From positions 1 to 64,000 of the forward strand of contig JADJVW010000006.1 of assembly GCA_016710365.1 (NCBI GenBank): a stretch of 64,000 nt of DNA, in the 5' to 3' direction. Below, one piece after another: positions 29,768 to 38,416 of the stretch. The notes beneath the pieces are model-generated. The model saw nothing but the letters and a program-made list of their open reading frames with translations, searched no databases and was not told the origin of the DNA. The stretch is from Candidatus Caldilinea saccharophila (lineage in GTDB: Bacteria > Chloroflexota > Anaerolineae > Caldilineales > Caldilineaceae). Within the stretch, counting starts at the first letter, position 1; every line of letters begins with the position of its first letter. Both the position numbers and the translations under genes were made by a program.

Positions 29768-32591
29768 ATGAACACAGGGGATGGTCGTCCGTCCAATCGC
29801 CGATGGGCGCGCGTGGCGGTTTTTGGCGGGGGCGCCATCGTGCTCCTGCTGATTGGCTATGTGATCGGCGCTACGCTCTTTCCTGTGGCAGAGCCGCCCG
29901 CCTCGGTGGCGCAGGTTTCTCCTCAGGCTGAACGCACGCTGGTTGCCACCTTCACGCCGTCGCCCGCGCCACCCACCGCCACCGCGGTGATCGCACCGAC
30001 GGAGCCGCCGCCCGCGCCCACCGCCACCACTGCACCTCCTACCCTGACGCCCATTTTGATCGTCGTCACGGCGCAAGCTTCGCCGACGCCGGTCAATACG
30101 TGGACGCCGCCGCCAACAGCTACACCTGTCCCGCCAACGAACGCGCCTGACGCGTCAGGCGACGCGTCGACTTCGACGCCCACCTGGACGCCTACGTTGA
30201 TCGCTACGCCGACGTGGACGCCTGTCCTTACGCCAACCTGGACGCCGATCCCGACCTCAACCTGGACTGCCACACCCACGTGGACGCCGACGCTGCTGCC
30301 GACGCCGACGGAGACGCCCACCGCAACCGCCACGGCAACGCCGACGGAGACTGCCACGCTGCTGCCAACGCCGACGGAGACCGCCACCGCAACCGCCACA
30401 ACAACGGATACGGCAACGCCAACGGCGACGGAGACACCCACCGGAACCGCCACGGCAACGCCAACGGGGACTGTCACGCTGCTGCCGACGCCGACGGCAA
30501 CCGCCACCGCAACCGCTACGGCGACGCTGCCACCGGCAGCAACTGCCACCGGCACGCATACACCTTCACCCACGGCCACTGAGACAGCCACGGCCACTGA
30601 GACAGCCACGGCCACAATTGCGCCTATTGTGATCTCTACGGCAACGGAGATCGCTATCGTGGAGGTCACACCGACTGAGACAGTCACACCGACGGCAACG
30701 GTTGCACCGACCGCGGCCTGGCAATTCGACGTCGAGCCGCCGACCGTCGCCTATCTCAACCAGACCTACACCTACACCGTGACCTTTGCGCCGGTGGAGG
30801 CGACGGAGACCAGCGACAGCGAGATGGATGCACCGTCTGCCGAAGAGACTGTCACGCCGCCGGTTGAAGAGGAAAGCGCCGCACAAGAAGAACCCACAGC
30901 AGAGCCGGACGCAGAAGTCACGGAAGCGGCGACGCCTGAAGCAACTCCTGCGGAGGGCGCGGAGGAAGCGGTCGCGTCTGAAAGCACAGGCGATGAGACG
31001 CCCACAGAGGAAGCGCCTGCAGGAGGAAGCGCTTGCAGTGCAGGACATCATTGAATCGCTGCCCTTCGTCATCGCTGCCCAGGGTGCTTTGACGGTTGAG
31101 ACCACGCTGCGCCCCACCTGGCTGGCGCTGACGACGACAGAAAACGGCGATGTGCTCCTGACCGGGACGCCGCAGGAGACAGACGAAGGCGAGCACCCGG
31201 TCGAGTTGATCGCCACCGATGCCGCCGGCGTTGTGATCACCCAAAGCTACACCATCACCGTGGAACTCGATCCCAACCCGTTCCGCGTTGAAGGCTTGCA
31301 GTTTGTCACGGACGAAGACACGCTGCTCGAAGGCGTCCTGACCGCCGAGCACGCCGAAGGCGACGCGCTGTTGTTTGGCATTGCGCGCGAGCCGGAGCAC
31401 GGCGCGATCACCGCCATCGACGAAGCAAGCGGCGCCTTTACCTACGAGCCACTGTCCGACTTTTACGGCGAAGATGAGTTCACGATTCACATCAGCGACT
31501 CACTCCAACGTGAGATTACAGCGTCCGTGGCGATCACGGTGAACCCCATCAACGACGCTCCCCGCATCGAGATGGAAGACACCTACACGGTCACGGTTGG
31601 CGACACTGTGGATCTGCCTGTGATCGTAACCGACGTGGAAGGCGACCCGGTCACGATTACGGTGGAGTCACTACCACTCGATCTGGTTTATTTTGATCTC
31701 GGCAGTGTTGAGCTTGAGACTCCTGAACTTGACAGTCTTGAGAGTGACGCTCTTAAACTCGGCGGCGTCATTTCCGGCACGGTTGCGCTCGATGCCGCGG
31801 AGAACAGTCCGTATCCAGTGCTGATAACCGCCAGCGATGGGGAAGAATCCTCGTCACAACGGTCAATTACCTGGGTCGTCGAGCCGATGCCGACCGAAGA
31901 GGAAGCTAACGTCGAGACTGACGAAGGCGTGGCAGAAGAGGAAACGCCAGGCGCCGACCAGGCGCCAACCGAAGAAGCTGCTGCACAACCATCGTCGCTG
32001 ACTGAGATCGTTACGCTGGCGGCAGATGCAGCTACACGCGTCCTGCCCGGCAGCGCTGCCTTCAGCGTCTATGCATGGCAGACGCCGGTCGATCTTGGCG
32101 ATTGTCCGAACGTCGCTGCGGTGCTGACGCCTGCCTCACTCAGCGCCGACGCCAGCCTGCTCGACGACGCGGCGGTGAGCAACCTTGCCGACGCTCCCTC
32201 GCTTGGCTTTGATGTGGCGTTGGCAGCCGGCGACTATGCTTTGCTGGTTTGCGGCTGCGCGCCCACCTACGCCGATGCCGAGCGGGTGAGTTTCCCTGTC
32301 TCCAATCAGGCGTTATTCGCGGGCATCGACGGCGTCACGCTGCTAGCCGATGACGGGACGCCGGTTCCGCTTTCCGGGTTCGCCGCCGCGCCAGGGTTCA
32401 CCTGGCAGGCGCTGCTGGATGATGCAGCCAGTTCCCCGGCGCTCCTCAGCGTGGCGGAGGACGGCCTCCACAGCGTCGATCTGTGGATGGCTGACGATGG
32501 CGTGCTCGTGAGCGCTGTCGCCGTTGTGCCCACCGCCAAGCTGGACGAACTTGCGGCCACAGTGGGGCAAGTGTGCGCCAGCAATGAGTGA
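29768..32591 (+). CDS. Membrane-anchored mucin-like protein with cadherin/Ig-like repeats, frameshifted
   Basis: One membrane helix at residues 17-38 (VAVFGGGAIVLLLIGYVIGA) is followed by about 270 residues of almost pure Thr/Pro/Ala repeats (TPTWTPT, TPTETAT units), an extended stalk that in other bacteria is often O-glycosylated. An acidic Glu/Ala linker follows, then bacterial cadherin/VCBS-type beta domains: TDEDTLLEGVLTAEHAEGD near 515, GAFTYEPLSDFYGEDEFTI near 555, and further beta-rich domains to the end (about 940 residues). The frame changes near 31040 at the end of the linker. Likely a cell-surface adhesin or stalk protein. GAGAGG precedes the ATG, and a strong terminator follows the stop. 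Confidence 0.8.
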
Positions 32592-32599
32592 GTCATGGT

Positions 32600-32641
32600 A
32601 AAAAAGAGGGAGGATGCCGTTTGGCATCCTCCCTCTTTTTT
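32600..32641. terminator. Strong bidirectional terminator
   Basis: A 19-base stem (32600-32618 with 32623-32641, AGAGGGAGGATGCC core) with a GTTT loop has A-runs on the left and T-runs on the right, so it ends transcripts in both directions: the mucin-like gene on plus and the small membrane protein gene on minus. Confidence 0.9.
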
Positions 32642-32666
32642 ATGCAATTTTTCACAACGCTGCTAT

Positions 32667-32843
32667 TCAGCGCAGACGGCGAAACCCACCGCGATCCATC
32701 ACCGCGGTCATCCCGATCAAGAAGGCCGCAAATGCCGGCACCAGCGGATCGGTGTGAATCCCGACCCCCTCCATGATCCCAAATGTGAGCAAGGCAACGA
32801 CGCCGAGCATGAGCAATGTGTTGCTGAAAAGTTCTTTTGGCAT
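32667..32843 (-). CDS. Small two-helix membrane protein
   Basis: This 58-residue frame is too short to stand out but is well supported. AGGTGG lies 7 bases before the ATG at 32843, and the stop is 26 bases before a strong terminator. It begins MPKELFSNTLLMLGVVALL and forms one hydrophobic segment to GIMEG, then a short loop with Asp-Pro (IHTDPLVPAF) and a second hydrophobic segment (AAFLIGMTAVMD), ending in basic residues GGFRRLR. That is a helical hairpin with a positively charged cytoplasmic tail. I do not recognise the family. It lies 166 bases downstream of the heme A synthase gene on the same strand. Confidence 0.65.
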   Translation of the reverse strand: MPKELFSNTLLMLGVVALLTFGIMEGVGIHTDPLVPAFAAFLIGMTAVMDRGGFRRLR

Positions 32844-33008
32844 GTTCGATCCACCTAACCAATCAGATTTCCTGACTTGATTGTAGGCCGTCCACTGCCG
32901 ATGCCCAAATTATCAGACCGGCGATTCTGTCTGGAGGCAGACAGGATCCAGACGCTCTGCTGCCGTCCGTTGGTAAACCGTAGAGAAAGCGTAAGATTTC
33001 TTATCCGC

Positions 33009-33968
33009 TCAAGCGAGCGTCGATCCCTGCATGGCGACAGATGGGTGCGCTTCGCTGATCTTGACCGCGTCTTTACGCGCCAGCGCCGCGGCAGCCAGCA
33101 AAACCAGCACGATCCAGATGGTGCTCGTGACCGCCAGATGCACCAATTGCAGCCAGACCGGGGCCTTGAGCGCCACGTTGAGCGAGCCGAGCAGCAACTG
33201 CATCACATACAGCCCGATGATCAGACGGCCAAATTGTTGCGTGGCGCGGCCTGGCCGGCGCCGCATTGCCATCCAGGCCGCCAGCCCGACCAGCGCACCG
33301 ACGATAAACGCAATGATCGGGTGCAGGATGCGCAGTTCGACCAGCGTCGCCACCAGCGTGTTCTCAGTGGGCGAAATGCCGCCCGTCAGCACGAGCGTGT
33401 CGCCCAGCGCCGTGATCGCGCCGCTCATGCCCAACACCAACATGCCGGCAAAGGCGGAGAGCAATGTCCAGCCGACCGCGCCTTGCCTGCGCAGTTGCAG
33501 CGGCTGACCGCCTTGTCCCCACCAGGCGGTCAGCGTCAGCGCGGCGAGTAACAAGAACGTGTTGACCAGATGGCCGGCCATCCAGATCGCGCGCCCCACC
33601 GAGACATTGAAGGCGACATATTCCAATAATACCAGCGCCGCGCCGATCAAAGCCTCCAACACCATAAAGAACATCGAAAACGCCGCGCCCTTGCGCACGA
33701 TATGGTCTTTGGGATACGCGCGAAACGCCCAGACGAGCAACGCCACCACGGCCAGCAGCGCCAACCCACTGGTGATACGGTGTGAAAATTCGATGATCGT
33801 CTCGATTCGCTCCGGGCGCGGGATCACTTCTCCTTGACAAAGTGGCCAATTATCGCCGCAGCCTGCGCCGGAGCCGGTCGCACGCACGAACGCACCCCAG
33901 ACAATCACAAGCACATTTGCTGCCACCACACCCCAGGCAAACTGTGCAAAACGTCGGTTCCCTATCAT
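33009..33968 (-). CDS. ctaA: Heme A synthase (COX15/CtaA family)
   Basis: This eight-helix membrane enzyme oxidises heme O to heme A for cytochrome c oxidase. 319 residues. The two heme-binding halves show the conserved His: EFSHRITSGLALLAV near 62 and MAGHLVNTFLL near 132 in the first half, RILHPIIAFIVG near 212 and QLVHLAVTSTIW near 277 in the second. GAGCGDNWPLCQ near 35 is the paired-Cys (C-x6-C) extracellular loop of the B-type enzymes. Its presence implies aerobic respiration with an a-type terminal oxidase, whose genes are not in this window. The ATG at 33968 opens with a basic residue then the first helix, as is normal. It is followed by the small two-helix protein on the same strand. 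Confidence 0.92.
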   Translation of the reverse strand: MIGNRRFAQFAWGVVAANVLVIVWGAFVRATGSGAGCGDNWPLCQGEVIPRPERIETIIEFSHRITSGLALLAVVALLVWAFRAYPKDHIVRKGAAFSMFFMVLEALIGAALVLLEYVAFNVSVGRAIWMAGHLVNTFLLLAALTLTAWWGQGGQPLQLRRQGAVGWTLLSAFAGMLVLGMSGAITALGDTLVLTGGISPTENTLVATLVELRILHPIIAFIVGALVGLAAWMAMRRRPGRATQQFGRLIIGLYVMQLLLGSLNVALKAPVWLQLVHLAVTSTIWIVLVLLAAAALARKDAVKISEAHPSVAMQGSTLA

Positions 33969-34279
33969 GGTTTGACCTGATCCTTTTCAGCCTCGCGTCT
34001 AATAATTTCGTGCATTCTATCACAATCGCAGCGCGCGCCGTACATGCGCTGCTGGAAATGTGGAACACACGTCGGCAAAGTACATCTGCTAAACGTCTAC
34101 TATAAGAATTTACTTATGAATGCAATAAGGAAGAGGGCAGACTTTCTCTAGAGGCAAACAGGTGTAAAGTGATGACCGTCTATGCAGCTTTGGTTCAAAG
34201 CGCCAGTCACTTTAGAATGGTACAGTTTGCAAGACGCTACAACTCGTTCAATTGATTCGGCCAAGATGGAGAGTATTCT
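33969..34279. other. Divergent intergenic region
   Basis: These 311 bases lie between the divergent heme A synthase and rhodanese genes. They are AT-rich, with TTTAGAATGG at about 34211 as a candidate -10 for the rhodanese operon and CTATAAG near 34098. No gene is supported. Confidence 0.4.
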
Positions 34280-34738
34280 ATGCGGAGCACAATCACTTTA
34301 CTGCGTCGTTATCTCGCACTGACGCTTGTCGGCGCCGGGCTGGTCTTTGCCGTCGGCGGCTGTGCTGGCAGCACAGCCGCAACCATATCCCAACCGGCGC
34401 AAGCCGCAGCCGCCCAGGCGCCGACCAAAATCAACACCAGGATCACGCCTGCCGACTATCAGGCGCAATTCGGCGCTGGCGCCGAGCACCTGCTGCTCGA
34501 CGTGCGCACGCCGGAGGAATTCGCCGGCGGCCACATTCCTGGCGCGGTCAACATCTCGGTGGAGCAACTTGCACAGCGCTTAAACGAAGTCCCGCAAGAC
34601 AAACCGGTCGTCCTCTATTGCCGCAGCGGCAACCGCAGCAACCAGGCAGCGCAGATTCTCGATCGTGCGGGCTATCCGCAGATCTACGACCTGGGTGGGA
34701 TTGGAACGTGGGCGCAACAGGGGTATCCTGTTGAATAA
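34280..34738 (+). CDS. Rhodanese-domain lipoprotein
   Basis: A signal peptide ends in a lipobox (AVGGC near residue 28), so the protein should be anchored outside. One rhodanese domain covers about 50-150: LLLDVRTPEEFAGGHIPGAV near 72-91 and VVLYCRSGNRSNQAA near 110, whose Cys begins the CRSGNR active-site loop that carries a persulfide. Rhodaneses transfer sulfane sulfur or bind thiols. First gene of a tight group with a YtkA/FixH-like protein (24-base gap) and a di-heme peroxidase, which suggests a periplasmic-type redox role. ATG 34280 has a GGAGAG site just upstream. Confidence 0.88.
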   Translation: MRSTITLLRRYLALTLVGAGLVFAVGGCAGSTAATISQPAQAAAAQAPTKINTRITPADYQAQFGAGAEHLLLDVRTPEEFAGGHIPGAVNISVEQLAQRLNEVPQDKPVVLYCRSGNRSNQAAQILDRAGYPQIYDLGGIGTWAQQGYPVE

Positions 34739-34762
34739 AGCGTGCTATTCCAGGGAGATGCT

Positions 34763-35215
34763 ATGTCTTATCGCGCCATTTTGCCCATTCTGCTGATCTT
34801 ATTGTTGGCAGCCGCGTGCACTGCGCCCGCAGCGGCGCCGGTGGGTCAGCCTGCTGGCGCTCCTGCCGTCGACCGTGATTACAGCAGCACGCGCACGGGT
34901 GACAATGGCATCTTGCGCGCCACGTACACGAGCGAGCTAGACTCATTTGCCCTCAACGAACTCCATGCCTGGACGTTGCACGTCGAAACCACGGAAGGCG
35001 CGCCGGTGGAAAATGCTATCATCACGGTGAGCGGCGGCATGCCTGAACACAACCACGGCATGCCCACCCAGCCTCAGGTGACGGAGGAGTTGGGCGGCGG
35101 CGACTATCGCGTGGAGGGAATACAGTTTCAGATGGGCGGCTGGTGGACGGTCACCTTCACCATCAACGCCGGCGGGGTGCAGGACAGCGTCATGTTCAAT
35201 CTGCAACTGGAGTAG
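34763..35215 (+). CDS. YtkA/FixH-like lipoprotein
   Basis: A lipoprotein signal (LLAAAC near residue 20) precedes a single beta-sandwich domain of about 110 residues: LNELHAWTLHVETTEGAPVE near 68, then SGGMPEHNHGMPTQPQV with clustered His and Met residues, GDYRVEGIQFQMGGWWTVTF and a final beta strand. This is the YtkA-like/FixH fold; the Met/His loop (MPEHNHGM) looks like a copper-binding site, as in copper chaperones of that fold, which is inference. AGGGAGATG lies before ATG 34763; an earlier in-frame ATG or CTG at 34742 is less likely. It is followed after 6 bases by the peroxidase gene. Confidence 0.8.
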   Translation: MSYRAILPILLILLLAAACTAPAAAPVGQPAGAPAVDRDYSSTRTGDNGILRATYTSELDSFALNELHAWTLHVETTEGAPVENAIITVSGGMPEHNHGMPTQPQVTEELGGGDYRVEGIQFQMGGWWTVTFTINAGGVQDSVMFNLQLE

Positions 35216-35221
35216 GCGTCC

Positions 35222-36486
35222 ATGGCGAAACTACATCGCGGCACGCTGCATCGCCAGGTTTGGCTGTGGTCGGGTGCGCTGCTGCTCGCGCTGGCTGTGC
35301 TGGCTGCCTGCACGCTGACGCCGATCGCCGATACGCGCGTGTGGCAGGAGGACGAGTTGCGCGAGTTGCGCACCTTGTCGCTGGATGCACTCAAGCCGCT
35401 GCCGCCCGATCCCTCCAACGCGGTCGCCGATAACCCGGCGCGGCGGCGTTGGGCGAGCGCATCTTCTTCGATGCCCGCTTCAGCGGCAACGGCGCCGTCT
35501 CCTGTGCTTCCTGCCATGCGCCTGAGCGTCACTTCACAGACGGGCGTCCCTTTGGCGTGGGCATGGGTGTGATCCCGCTCAACGCAATGACGCTGGTCGG
35601 CGCGTCGTACAGCCCGTGGCAAACCTGGAACGGCAAGGCCGACAGCCAGTGGGCGCAGGTGCTGCACCCGCTGGAGCATCCGCTGGAACACGGCGGCAAC
35701 CGCACGCTGTACGCCCATCTGCTCGCCGAGCACTACGCCGGCGACTATACCGCGCTCTTCGGCCCACTGCCCGACCTGGCGGACGCCACGCGATTCCCAC
35801 GCAACGCCGGCCCGGTGGATGATATCGCGGCCAGCCTTGCCTGGGAGCAGATGTCCTTCGCCGACCAAAATGCGATCAACCGCGTCTTTGCCAACCTGGG
35901 CAAGACGCTGGCTGCCTACGAGCGGACGTTGCTGCCCCAGCCAGCGCGCTTCGACCGCTACGTCGCCTCGCTCGACGCCAACGGTCGGCCTCAGGGCGAA
36001 TCGCTCCTGAGCGACGACGAGATCGCGGGGTTGCGCATCTTCATCGGCAAGGGCAAGTGTACAAATTGTCACAACGGGCCGCGCTTCACCAACGACGCGT
36101 TTCACAACACTGCGATTCCCGGCGCGCCTGACGTTCCGCTGCAACGCGGCCGCATCGACGGCATTGCGCGCGTCCAATCCGACATCTTCAACTGTCTGGG
36201 GCCGTACAGTGACGCGGCGCCGGAGGCGTGCACCGGGTTGCGCTTTATGGTCACAACAGGCGACACGTTGCTGGGCGGCATGAAGACGCCTACGCTGCGC
36301 AACGTCGCCGAAACCGGGACCTATATGCACACAGGCCAATTCGCCACCCTGGCCGCCGTGATCGAGCATTACAACAGCGGTGGCTTCGCCCTCCAGGGGC
36401 ACAACGAGTTGGAGCCGCTGAACCTCACCGCGCAGGAAGCAACGCAGCTTGAGGCATTCTTGCGCACCCTGACTGAAATCCCCTGA
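35222..36486 (+). CDS. Di-heme cytochrome c peroxidase / MauG family, frameshifted
   Basis: A c-type cytochrome of about 420 residues with two heme-binding motifs: CASCH near residue 98 and CTNCH near 280 (36059-36073). The context GERIFFDARFSGNGAVSCAS and KTPTLRNVAETGTYMHTGQF near 355 are typical of bacterial di-heme peroxidases (CCP/MauG). These reduce hydrogen peroxide or carry out protein oxidation outside the membrane. A lipobox-like LAAC follows the N-terminal hydrophobic segment. The frame changes near 35445: GGCGCGGCGGCG would read GGCGGCGGCG-like sequence, restoring AALGERIFFD, so one base appears inserted. It ends the rhodanese / YtkA / peroxidase operon. Confidence 0.88.
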
Positions 36487-36525
36487 TGAAAGAAGCGTCG
36501 GGCAGGTGGCGCGTCAGCCAACACC

Positions 36526-36810
36526 TTATTCGTTCTCGAAGCCAATCTCAAACATGCTTTCCAGGTCGTGGCGCGAGAAGACCTTGAACGCGATCAGCGT
36601 CTCCGAGTCCACGATGCCATCAACCTGGAGCATCTCGCTGGTGACAAGGTCGGCCAGCGTGTTGTTGTCGCGCACACGCAGGATCGCGACCAGATCATAG
36701 GCGCCCGCCACCGAAAAGACCTCGGAGATGCCGTCGATGCCGGCCAAGGTCTCGGCTACGGCGTTGATCATGTTGCGCTTGCATTTGAGCAAAACCACTG
36801 CAGAAACCAT
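36526..36810 (-). CDS. Stand-alone Lrp/AsnC ligand-binding domain protein
   Basis: A 94-residue protein consisting only of the RAM (AsnC ligand-binding) domain: SAVVLLKCKRNMINAVAETL at 3-22, VFSVAGAYDLVAILRVRD near 32-49 with the characteristic GxYDxxxxVxxxD pattern, then ILRVRDNNTLADLV and a final strand. The DNA-binding helix-turn-helix of Lrp is absent. Such stand-alone domains form oligomers that bind amino acids and may regulate partner proteins. GAGAGAAGAATG gives a ribosome site. Its neighbour upstream on the same strand is kynureninase, so tryptophan or kynurenine is a conceivable ligand; that is inference. Confidence 0.85.
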   Translation of the reverse strand: MVSAVVLLKCKRNMINAVAETLAGIDGISEVFSVAGAYDLVAILRVRDNNTLADLVTSEMLQVDGIVDSETLIAFKVFSRHDLESMFEIGFENE

Positions 36811-36846
36811 TCTTCTCTCCTACTGATGATTGGCGAAATCAGCCGC

Positions 36847-36969
36847 AATAGCACGCGGATGACGCGGATTGGACGGAGCAAAGCGGATCATGCAATTCAG
36901 CGCATAAAGACGCAGCAGGAATGGAAAATCAGCGGACATCCGCCCGATCCGCGTCATCCGCGTGCTATT
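36847..36969. repeat. Perfect 23-bp inverted repeat, CGCGGATGACGCGGAT family
   Basis: The left arm AATAGCACGCGGATGACGCG (36847-36866, continuing GAT) is the exact complement of 36947-36969. The arms are 77 bases apart and continue imperfectly inward (GGACGGA, GCGGACATCCGCCCG). The element lies between two minus-strand genes and begins at the kynureninase stop, so its hairpin may end that transcript. It contains no gene. Confidence 0.85.
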
Positions 36970-36970
36970 T

Positions 36971-38239
36971 TTATGTGACTGCCGTCCGCCGATTTTCATA
37001 ACGAGCGTAAAGGCGTGCTTCCACGGCGCAGCGCAGGCGTTCGGCGGCGCGATACAGATCGATAAAGGTCGTGTAGAGCGGCGCCATGCCCAACCGAATG
37101 GTATCAGGTGCGCGAAAATCGGGCAACACGTTGAGTTCGTGAATCAGCGCCTGGTTGATGCGCCAGGCCTCTGCGTGCCTCAGCGACACGTGCGAGCTGC
37201 GCCACGCCGACCGCCGCGGGGAGTTGAGCGTGTAGCCGAGCGGCGCCAGCATCGTTTCCCACAGGCTGATAAAGTACTCCGTTTGCTGCACGGACTTGGC
37301 GCGCAGCGCGGCCATGCCCGCGTCAAGCAGCAGATCGACGCCCGGCTCGATCAACGCCAGCGAGAGCACCGGCGGCGTGCCCGTCAAGAAATGGCGCATA
37401 CCCGGCTCCGCGACATAAGTCAGGTCGAAGTCGAACGGCGCGTGCTGACCCATCCAGCCGCTGATCGGGTTCTGGAGCAGCGGCTGCAGGTCGCGGCGCA
37501 CGTAGAGAAACGCGGGCGCGCCCGGCCCACCGTTGATATACTTGTACGTGCAGCCGATCGCCAGATCCGCGCCGGCGCCGGCCAGGTCGACCGGAACGCT
37601 GCCCGCCGAGTGGCTGAGATCCCACAGCACCAGCGCGCCGGACGCGTGCACCGCGGCCGTAATCGCGGCCATATCGTAGACATAGCCGCTTTTGAAGACC
37701 GTGTGCGAGAGGACGACCAGCGCCACGTCGTCGTCGAGCCGCGCCAACAGCGCATCGACCGGCCCGTGCACGCCATCCACGGAGGGAATGATTTCGAGTT
37801 GATGACCTGCATTCAGCGTCTCGATGACGCCTTGCAGCACATAGAGGTCGGACGGGAAGTTGAGGTCGTCGGTCAGGATGCGCGTGCGCCCGCGCTGCTG
37901 TTGGAGCGCGGCGACCGCCAGCTTGAAGAGGTTGACCGAGGTCGCATCGGCGATCACGACCTCCTCCGGCGCGGCGCCTACGAGTTGCGCCAGCTTGCCA
38001 CCGATACGTGCGGGCAGCGTAAACCAGCCTTCGTTCCAGCTACGGATCAGGCGCTCTCCCCACTGCCGCGTGACCAGCTCGTGCGCCAACGCCTCGCTGG
38101 CCAGCGGCAAACGTCCCAGCGAATTGCCATCCAGGTAGATCAGGTCTGGTTCGGGGAAGGCAAAGCGTTGGCGAAAATGCGCCAGGGGATCGGCTGCATC
38201 TAATGCACGCGCCTGCTCGCTGCTGAATGTTGCTTCCAT
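36971..38239 (-). CDS. kynU: Kynureninase
   Basis: This PLP enzyme cleaves kynurenine to anthranilate and alanine (or 3-hydroxykynurenine to 3-hydroxyanthranilate). 422 residues, normal length. Landmarks: LIYLDGNSLGRLP near 33, GERLIRSWNEGWFTLP near 61, LVLWDLSHSAGSVPVDL near 205 with the Asp that pairs with PLP, GCTYKYINGGPGAPAF near 228-243 with the Schiff-base Lys, and GWMGQ after it. The other genes of the kynurenine route (tryptophan dioxygenase, formamidase) are not adjacent, although an alpha/beta hydrolase at 60972 could in principle be a formamidase. The ATG at 38239 follows a GGTAGGACAACATCG stretch. Confidence 0.93.
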   Translation of the reverse strand: MEATFSSEQARALDAADPLAHFRQRFAFPEPDLIYLDGNSLGRLPLASEALAHELVTRQWGERLIRSWNEGWFTLPARIGGKLAQLVGAAPEEVVIADATSVNLFKLAVAALQQQRGRTRILTDDLNFPSDLYVLQGVIETLNAGHQLEIIPSVDGVHGPVDALLARLDDDVALVVLSHTVFKSGYVYDMAAITAAVHASGALVLWDLSHSAGSVPVDLAGAGADLAIGCTYKYINGGPGAPAFLYVRRDLQPLLQNPISGWMGQHAPFDFDLTYVAEPGMRHFLTGTPPVLSLALIEPGVDLLLDAGMAALRAKSVQQTEYFISLWETMLAPLGYTLNSPRRSAWRSSHVSLRHAEAWRINQALIHELNVLPDFRAPDTIRLGMAPLYTTFIDLYRAAERLRCAVEARLYARYENRRTAVT

Positions 38240-38416
38240 CGATGTTGTCCTACCTTAAAAATAGCTTTGACGCAGAGTCGCAGAGAGGCAGAGACCCGCC
38301 GAGAAAAGCGATTTTCATCGCTCGTTGACTTGAAAATGGGCTCAAGATTGCGCTGTGGTAGACTATCTCAGGAGTCTTAGCTTTGTCCAATTTCTCGTGT
38401 CTACGATGAGGCGTTC
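38240..38416. repeat. Half-copy of the GCAGAG repeat upstream of the carbonic-anhydrase-like gene
   Basis: Bases 38269-38312 (GACGCAGAGTCGCAGAG, GGCAGAGACC, then GAGAAAAGCGATTTTC) match one arm of the GCAGAG family. TGGTAGACT at 38356-38364 is a possible -10 for the plus-strand gene at 38417. No gene is present. Confidence 0.45.

Noticed and set aside
32593..32862. 89-codon minus-strand frame overlapping the small membrane protein
   Set aside because: It crosses the terminator hairpin and encodes a His/Arg-rich random-looking sequence, whereas the overlapping 58-residue frame has a ribosome site and two hydrophobic segments.
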